A stretch of DNA of 27,755 bases, taken from NCBI GenBank assembly GCA_025449725.1, contig JANWIU010000042.1, positions 1 to 27,755 of the forward strand, written 5' to 3'. Positions 23,341 through 27,755 of the stretch are shown here, one piece after another. Position numbers and translations under genes: made by a program. The notes beneath the pieces are model-generated. The model was not told the DNA's origin. It made no database searches and was given only the letters and a program-made list of their open reading frames with translations. How positions within the stretch are numbered: the first letter of the stretch is position 1; each line of letters starts with the position of its first letter. Origin of the DNA: Pseudobdellovibrio sp. Lineage in GTDB: Bacteria > Bdellovibrionota > Bdellovibrionia > Bdellovibrionales > Bdellovibrionaceae.

Positions 23341-23862
23341 CTAGCGGGCGATGCCTAAGTGGATTTGAGCTTTGGCGCTCGGACCAATAATTTGCGGAGA
23401 AGAAACGCGTAAAACGATGCGGGCCAGTCTCAATGAATAGTAATTGTCTAGGCGTACACTCATTCCGTAGCCAGGAGACCATGTACCGGTTAAGTGGCGC
23501 AGATTTACAACTCCACCGGTAGATAAAAATGCGTATGCTTCATGAACTGCGAAAGGCGCATTACTGATTCGTAAAGCAATTTCGTTCACGTAATAGTGGC
23601 GCACATCGATGTTCACTTCTTCAATTACAACTTTGGGAGCTTTTACGGTACCGAGCTCTTGCCAGTAGCTAGTGTACCCAGGGCCGTAATCAGGGTGTGA
23701 CGGTGGGTAAGCAGGCGGAGGATTGTTAGGTGGAGGCGGGTAGTTTGGCGGTGGCTGCGGGCTTCCCGGAGGAGGCGGTGGATAGCCGGGAGGGCGCGGT
23801 TGTAAATCAGCCATTACGAACTGACCTAATAATGTGAAAATAACCAGCGATAATTTGAACAT
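23341..23862 (-). CDS. Exported protein with a proline-rich N-terminal linker
   Basis: 173 aa; AAGGAG precedes ATG 23862; signal peptide MFKLSLVIFTLLGQFVMA. Residues about 20-64 are a Pro/Tyr/Gly/Asn-rich linker (for example PPGYPPPPPGSPQPPPNYPP), then a compact beta-rich domain of about 105 residues (from T-S-Y-W-Q-E-L) with no Cys. Pro-rich linkers span peptidoglycan or hold a domain off the membrane. No family is recognised. It could be secreted together with the protease that follows on the same strand. Confidence 0.65.
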   Translation of the reverse strand: MFKLSLVIFTLLGQFVMADLQPRPPGYPPPPPGSPQPPPNYPPPPNNPPPAYPPSHPDYGPGYTSYWQELGTVKAPKVVIEEVNIDVRHYYVNEIALRISNAPFAVHEAYAFLSTGGVVNLRHLTGTWSPGYGMSVRLDNYYSLRLARIVLRVSSPQIIGPSAKAQIHLGIAR

Positions 23863-24105
23863 TAGGTATCTCCTTGTTGATGAGAAAATTTTAGCTTGCG
23901 TAGAGGGAGAACTGGCAACTGAATAAGAACCGATTTACGAAATAACAAGCTGCGCCGAGCGGTTTTAGGCTTAAAATTGTGAGATCTCAACATAGCGAGT
24001 CTGTTGAAGGGCCGAAAAGACAGTTTTAAATTTCCGGAATGATAACCGTATTATGCATCCGAGCGGCGAAGTTTTAGAGTCCCTTGCCTAGTTGAGTGCA
24101 AATGA
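23863..24105. other. Gene-free divergent intergenic region
   Basis: About 286 bases separate the proline-rich gene (minus) from the MarR gene (plus). This part shows no credible open frame with a ribosome site, no RNA gene and no strong hairpin. It presumably carries the promoter of the proline-rich gene; the MarR operator fills its right end. Confidence 0.5.
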
Positions 24106-24130
24106 TAATAGTTGCAAAAGTTAACTATTA
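24106..24130 (+). promoter_or_regulatory. Palindromic operator, probable MarR autoregulatory site
   Basis: TAATAGTT (24106-24113), nine-base spacer, AACTATTA (24123-24130): a perfect eight-base inverted repeat, with AGTTAACT nested inside. It ends 18 bases before the MarR start. The AT-rich half-site with TAGTTG is the style of MarR-family operators. It overlaps a candidate promoter (TTGCAA at 24112-24117, TACACT at 24136-24141), so a bound dimer would block transcription. Confidence 0.65.
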
Positions 24131-24148
24131 CTAAATACACTTATCTTC

Positions 24149-24580
24149 ATGAGCGCTAAAAAAGTAAGTTCTGAAATAATTGAGATTGTGCCAACCATCA
24201 TGCGCACAATCAGAAGCGAAATGCGGCAGGTGGCGTTGCCGGAGCTGACAATCGCACAATTCAGAATTCTGATGAGGCTCGATCATGGCTGTCAATCCAA
24301 TAAACAGTTAGCGGAATGGGTTGGAATCAGTACCGCAGCGATGTCCCGTACAATTGAAGTTCTGGTTATTAAGGGATATGTCCAGCGAAGATCCGCTGAA
24401 AGCGACAGACGGGAAGTCACCTTAGCATTGACGGCCCAAGGAAAGAAAAAATACGAAGCCATCAAAGAGATGGCAAAACTAAAACTCACACCACGGTTAG
24501 ACGAGCTCAGTAGTGCAGAACTTAAAAAAGTTCATGAAGCATTGCTGATATTGATGGAGGTTTTCGGTGCGAAAAAGTAA
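24149..24580 (+). CDS. MarR family transcriptional regulator
   Basis: 143 aa. Winged-helix features are I-A-Q-F-R-I-L-M-R-L-D, the recognition helix region K-Q-L-A-E-W-V-G-I-S-T-A-A-M-S-R-T-I-E-V-L, and the wing S-A-E-S-D-R-R-E-V-T-L-A-L-T, ending L-T-A-Q-G-K. Such dimers usually repress a linked efflux operon and release DNA on binding a small aromatic ligand. The gene overlaps the TolC-family gene by 14 bases, so it is the first cistron of the pump operon and should control itself through the palindrome just upstream. No ribosome site precedes ATG 24149; the transcript may be leaderless. Confidence 0.9.
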   Translation: MSAKKVSSEIIEIVPTIMRTIRSEMRQVALPELTIAQFRILMRLDHGCQSNKQLAEWVGISTAAMSRTIEVLVIKGYVQRRSAESDRREVTLALTAQGKKKYEAIKEMAKLKLTPRLDELSSAELKKVHEALLILMEVFGAKK

Positions 24581-25814
24581 CGCGGGCTTTTTGTTTTTTG
24601 TTTTATTACCGGTTTTAGCACCGGCCCTGACATTAAATGAAGTGTACGAAGCCGCTTTGAAAAAGACAGAATCGGTCGCCATCGCGGAATCGCAACTGCG
24701 TTCTGCTGATGCGAAGGTGTCGCAAAGCCGTGCCGGGTTTTTACCGGAAATTGCTTTTAAAGCAGATTACTACACGCAGAACCAAACGATAGGAACTTCA
24801 GGAGAAAAAGAGCAAACGGGTTCCCGCGTGAACCTATCGCAGTCCCTGATTGCCGGTGGTAAAGACCGCGCCGGATATAAAGCATCCGATTATGCGATGG
24901 AAGCACAAAAATACAATTTGCAAGCGGCGAAAAACCAATTGTATTCCGATGTTGCAAAAGTTTTTTACGCGCTTCTGTCAGCGCGTGCCGATGCTGAAAA
25001 CGTTGAAAAAACGATTGAGCTGGTTCAGAAACGCGTAAACGAACTTGAAAAGTTAAATCGTGTCGGCCGTTCACGTCCCATTGACGTGTTGGCAGCGAAG
25101 GCGCAAATTGCAGTTCTTGAATCACAAAAAGTAGCGGCAACAGCTGCCAGACGAATCGCAAAAAATAATTTTGCAGATGTTACGGGATTGGACCGCGACG
25201 CTGAACTTTCAGAAGCCGGTGAAATTCCGGAAGCCGTTGCTGAACTTCAAACTTATTTGCGCGATCTTGAAAACCGGCCGGATGTTCAAAGCCAAAAAGC
25301 CTTGAACAGCTACTATGATTATTCTGTCGATGCAGCATCAGGCGGTCATTGGCCAAGTGTCGATTTGTCAGGAAATTATTATTTGAGCCACACCGGTGCA
25401 CCGACCTCAACGCAAAACCGTGACGACTGGAATGCAACTGTGACCTTAACAGTGCCGATTTATTCGGGTGGTGAAACCAGCGCATTAGTGCGCCAGGCTT
25501 CCGAGTTAAAAAATCAGTCAGCCTTAGTCATGCAGAAAAAACTGCGTGATGCAGAGGCCGATGTGCGCACGGCTTACAACAATTTAATCAGCGGCATCGA
25601 ACAAATTAAAGCTCTTGAAAAGGCTCTTGCGATTACAGAGCAAAATTACCGGCAGCAAGAACGGGATTACGGTTACAGACTGGCCAGTAATTTAGATGTG
25701 CTTCAGGCGCTGAACAGTTTTCAGGATACTAAACGCAGTTTGGATAGAACCCGCTTTCAAGCTTATGAAGCCGTTGCTCAATTGCGCGCTAAAACAAATA
25801 AAGTGAACAACTAA
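24567..25814 (+). CDS. TolC family outer-membrane efflux channel
   Basis: 415 aa from GTG 24567, with GGAGG (24556-24560) six bases upstream inside the MarR coding end. The signal peptide (MRKSNAGFLFFVLLPVLAPA) leads into L-T-L-N-E-V-Y-E-A-A-L-K, the usual TolC/OEP (PF02321) start. The chain is a repeated pair of long helical hairpins with beta strands (V-D-L-S-G-N-Y-Y-L-S; V-T-L-T-V-P-I-Y-S-G-G), with S-R-P-I-D-V-L-A-A-K and S-N-L-D-V-L-Q-A-L-N-S at the matching places of the two repeats. It forms the trimeric exit duct for the RND pump, which starts ten bases after it. Confidence 0.92.
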   Translation: MRKSNAGFLFFVLLPVLAPALTLNEVYEAALKKTESVAIAESQLRSADAKVSQSRAGFLPEIAFKADYYTQNQTIGTSGEKEQTGSRVNLSQSLIAGGKDRAGYKASDYAMEAQKYNLQAAKNQLYSDVAKVFYALLSARADAENVEKTIELVQKRVNELEKLNRVGRSRPIDVLAAKAQIAVLESQKVAATAARRIAKNNFADVTGLDRDAELSEAGEIPEAVAELQTYLRDLENRPDVQSQKALNSYYDYSVDAASGGHWPSVDLSGNYYLSHTGAPTSTQNRDDWNATVTLTVPIYSGGETSALVRQASELKNQSALVMQKKLRDAEADVRTAYNNLISGIEQIKALEKALAITEQNYRQQERDYGYRLASNLDVLQALNSFQDTKRSLDRTRFQAYEAVAQLRAKTNKVNN

Positions 25815-25823
25815 GAGGCCATC

Positions 25824-27755
25824 ATGAATATTTCTGCAGTTTCAATTCGTAACCATGTTTTTGCCTGGATGTTAATGGCCGCTTTGCTTATATTCGGCGG
25901 AATTGCTTTTCAGCGTATGGGAGTCAGTCAGTTGCCTGATGTGGACTTCCCGACAGTTGGTATCAACGTCACTTTGGACGGCGCCACTCCTGAGGTTATG
26001 GAGCTGAACGTAGTCGATACAATCGAAGGTGCGCTGACATCGATTCCCGGAATCACCAGTATGCGTTCGATGTCGCGACCTTCAGCGGCCAATATCGCAG
26101 TTGAGTTCAGCCTTGATAAAAATATTGATGTAGCTGTTCAGGAAGTACAAAGTGCCCTCAGCAAAATTCAGCGGCGTTTGCCTGTCGACATGGACCCACC
26201 TTCCGTTAGTAAATCTAATTCAGAAGACGATCCGATTCTTTGGCTGAGTGTCACTTCAGACAAAATGCAGCGAAAAGAATTAATGGAGCTTGTTCGTGAC
26301 CGCATTACTGACCGCTTTTCAACAATAGAAGGTGTCGGTGAAGTACAGCTTCAAGGTTTTGTCGAGCCGAATTTGCGCGTTTGGCTTTCACGTGAAAAAC
26401 TGAACCGCTTAGAATTAACGGCATCCGACGTTGTTTCTGCCATTCAGAGAGAGCACTCCGAAAAGCCGGGTGGCCGAGTTGAAACTGACAAACAAGAGAT
26501 GAACATTCGTACGTTGGGCGAAGCACCTTCTGTAAAAGACTTTGAAAATATCGCAATCACTCGCAGGGGTGGATCTTTAAATTATCAACCTGTACCTTTA
26601 AAGGCCGTTGCCACAATTGAAGACGGAACAGCAGACATTCGCAGTTTAAGCCGCGCTCAGGGTAAAACGGCAGTATCCATGGGAATAAAAAAGCAGCCGG
26701 GTTCAAACGCAGTTGATGTGGCCCATAAAGTTAAAGAGCGCATGAGCGAAGTTGCAAAGCAACTTCCTGAAGGTACTCAGATCGCAGTACGGTTCGACAG
26801 CACACAGTTTATTGAAGAAGCGGTCGGCGAACTGAATCATACGTTGTTGTATTCTGCCATTCTGACAGCATTGGTTTGTTGGCTGTTTTTGGGATCAATC
26901 TCCGCCACAATCAACGTCGTATTGGCGATTCCAACATCCGTGGTCGGAAGTTTTATTGTTTTGAATTATTTAAATTACACCTTGAATACTTTTACGCTTC
27001 TCGGTTTGTCTTTAGCCATCGGTATCGTCGTTGATGACGCGATTATGGTGCTTGAAAACATTGTTCGGCACAGAGAAGAAGGTAAATCAAAAATGCAGGC
27101 AGCGCTGGACGGGTCTAAAGAAATTACTTTAGCCGCTTTAGCTGCAACGATCGCCATTATTGCGATCTTCCTGCCGGTTGCTTTTATGACCGGAGTCATC
27201 GGGAAATATTTTGTTCAGTTCGGGGTTACGTTATCTGTTGCCGTTGCCATATCACTATTGGAAGCCCTGACGCTGACTCCGATGCGCTGTTCACGATTTT
27301 TAAATATTCAGCCGCGGACTTCGTTTGTGGGCCGGGGGGTAGAAAAATTCTTTCAAAAAAGTGCGGATACTTATCGCCGATTAATTCCGGTAACTTTAAA
27401 ATACCCGTGGGCCACTGTTGGTATTGCAACTTTATTTTTTATTGCCACACTGGGTATCGGGAAGCTTTTAAAATCAGAATTTATTCCCACACAGGATCAA
27501 AGCCGCTTGCAACTGCGAGTGCAGACGCCCGTGGGTTCATCATTGGCGTTTACAGATAAAAAATTAACTGAAATCGAAGCTTATCTGTCCTCGAGACCGG
27601 AAGTTGAAAGCTATTTTAGTTCGGTGGGTGGATTTCAAATAAATATCGGTCAGATTTCGGTCACATTAAAACCTGTTAAGCAGCGAAAGCTAAGCGCGAA
27701 GCAATTAAGCGATATCTTCCGCGAAGACTTTAAAAAAATAAAACAGGCGCGTATC
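25824..27755 (+). CDS. RND efflux pump inner-membrane subunit, 3' end beyond the window
   Basis: 644 codons are present and the frame is open to the last base; a full AcrB-like protein has about 1,020-1,050 residues. GAGG (25815-25818) precedes ATG 25824. The start (N-I-S-A-V-S-I-R-N-H-V-F-A-W-M) and first helix, the long porter region and then A-I-G-I-V-V-D-D-A-I-M-V-L-E-N-I place the paired proton-relay aspartates (Asp404-Asp405, AcrB Asp407-408) in TM4. The later F-L-P-V-A-F-M-T-G-V-I-G motif is also standard. It is a proton-driven drug, dye or metabolite exporter of the HAE1 group working with the TolC-type channel. The adaptor (membrane fusion) subunit is not between channel and pump and may follow outside the window. 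Confidence 0.95.
   Translation, partial: MNISAVSIRNHVFAWMLMAALLIFGGIAFQRMGVSQLPDVDFPTVGINVTLDGATPEVMELNVVDTIEGALTSIPGITSMRSMSRPSAANIAVEFSLDKNIDVAVQEVQSALSKIQRRLPVDMDPPSVSKSNSEDDPILWLSVTSDKMQRKELMELVRDRITDRFSTIEGVGEVQLQGFVEPNLRVWLSREKLNRLELTASDVVSAIQREHSEKPGGRVETDKQEMNIRTLGEAPSVKDFENIAITRRGGSLNYQPVPLKAVATIEDGTADIRSLSRAQGKTAVSMGIKKQPGSNAVDVAHKVKERMSEVAKQLPEGTQIAVRFDSTQFIEEAVGELNHTLLYSAILTALVCWLFLGSISATINVVLAIPTSVVGSFIVLNYLNYTLNTFTLLGLSLAIGIVVDDAIMVLENIVRHREEGKSKMQAALDGSKEITLAALAATIAIIAIFLPVAFMTGVIGKYFVQFGVTLSVAVAISLLEALTLTPMRCSRFLNIQPRTSFVGRGVEKFFQKSADTYRRLIPVTLKYPWATVGIATLFFIATLGIGKLLKSEFIPTQDQSRLQLRVQTPVGSSLAFTDKKLTEIEAYLSSRPEVESYFSSVGGFQINIGQISVTLKPVKQRKLSAKQLSDIFREDFKKIKQARI

Noticed and set aside
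24757..25161. A 134-codon minus-strand frame within the TolC-family gene.
   Set aside because: It is antisense to a confidently identified gene and shows no recognisable protein features.

Overview
The window looks like chromosome of a predatory or free-living Bdellovibrio-like bacterium (Bdellovibrionota). Base composition is roughly mid-40s % GC by eye. The protein set is rich in exported proteins, outer-membrane barrels and lipoproteins with an FQNC-type lipobox, and genes are dense with short gaps and clear GGAGG-type ribosome sites. The assignment is an inference from protein style; there is no rRNA or other taxonomic marker. I saw no tRNA, rRNA, insertion sequence, CRISPR array or phage gene, and no gene-free stretch over 300 bases (the longest is about 286 bases, 23863-24148).

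Layout. (1) 1-1981: an exported COG4315-type protein (missing only the first two bases of its ATG), a two-haem c-type cytochrome lipoprotein and a bile-acid/sodium-symporter-family transporter. (2) 2011-4289: an exported beta-lactamase-fold serine hydrolase divergent from a predicted outer-membrane barrel. (3) 4313-7732: a creD-creB-creC envelope-stress locus headed by an exact cre-tag (TTCAC-N6-TTCAC) with a third half-site at the same 11-base period; creC carries an in-frame TAA in its HAMP connector. (4) 7846-11707: a 979-aa Ig-repeat plus VWA-like lipoprotein, convergent with a predicted barrel. (5) 11846-13665: yajQ, a CtlX-type amidinohydrolase and a small unknown gene. (6) 13801-15504: an exported protein of unknown function interrupted by an in-frame TAG, followed by a strong intrinsic terminator. 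(7) 15646-16932: a BtpA/SgcQ-family TIM-barrel protein with an apparent signal peptide, and a small Cys-containing exported protein. (8) 17104-20752: a tightly overlapping three-gene unit of outer-membrane porin, PstS-like half-domain protein and hybrid histidine kinase, which reads as a self-contained ligand uptake/sensing module. (9) 20875-23862: a 59-aa membrane protein, a small exported unknown, a ferritin-like protein, a metzincin-like secreted protease and a proline-rich exported protein. (10) 24106-27755: a MarR repressor with a palindromic operator, a TolC-family channel and the first 644 codons of an RND efflux pump running off the window.

The most notable points are the conserved CreB binding-site architecture far from the gammaproteobacteria combined with a nonsense-split creC, the second nonsense-split gene, the porin/PstS-like/kinase module, and the apparently exported BtpA-type barrel. 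All family names come from recognising motifs by eye; no database search was possible.
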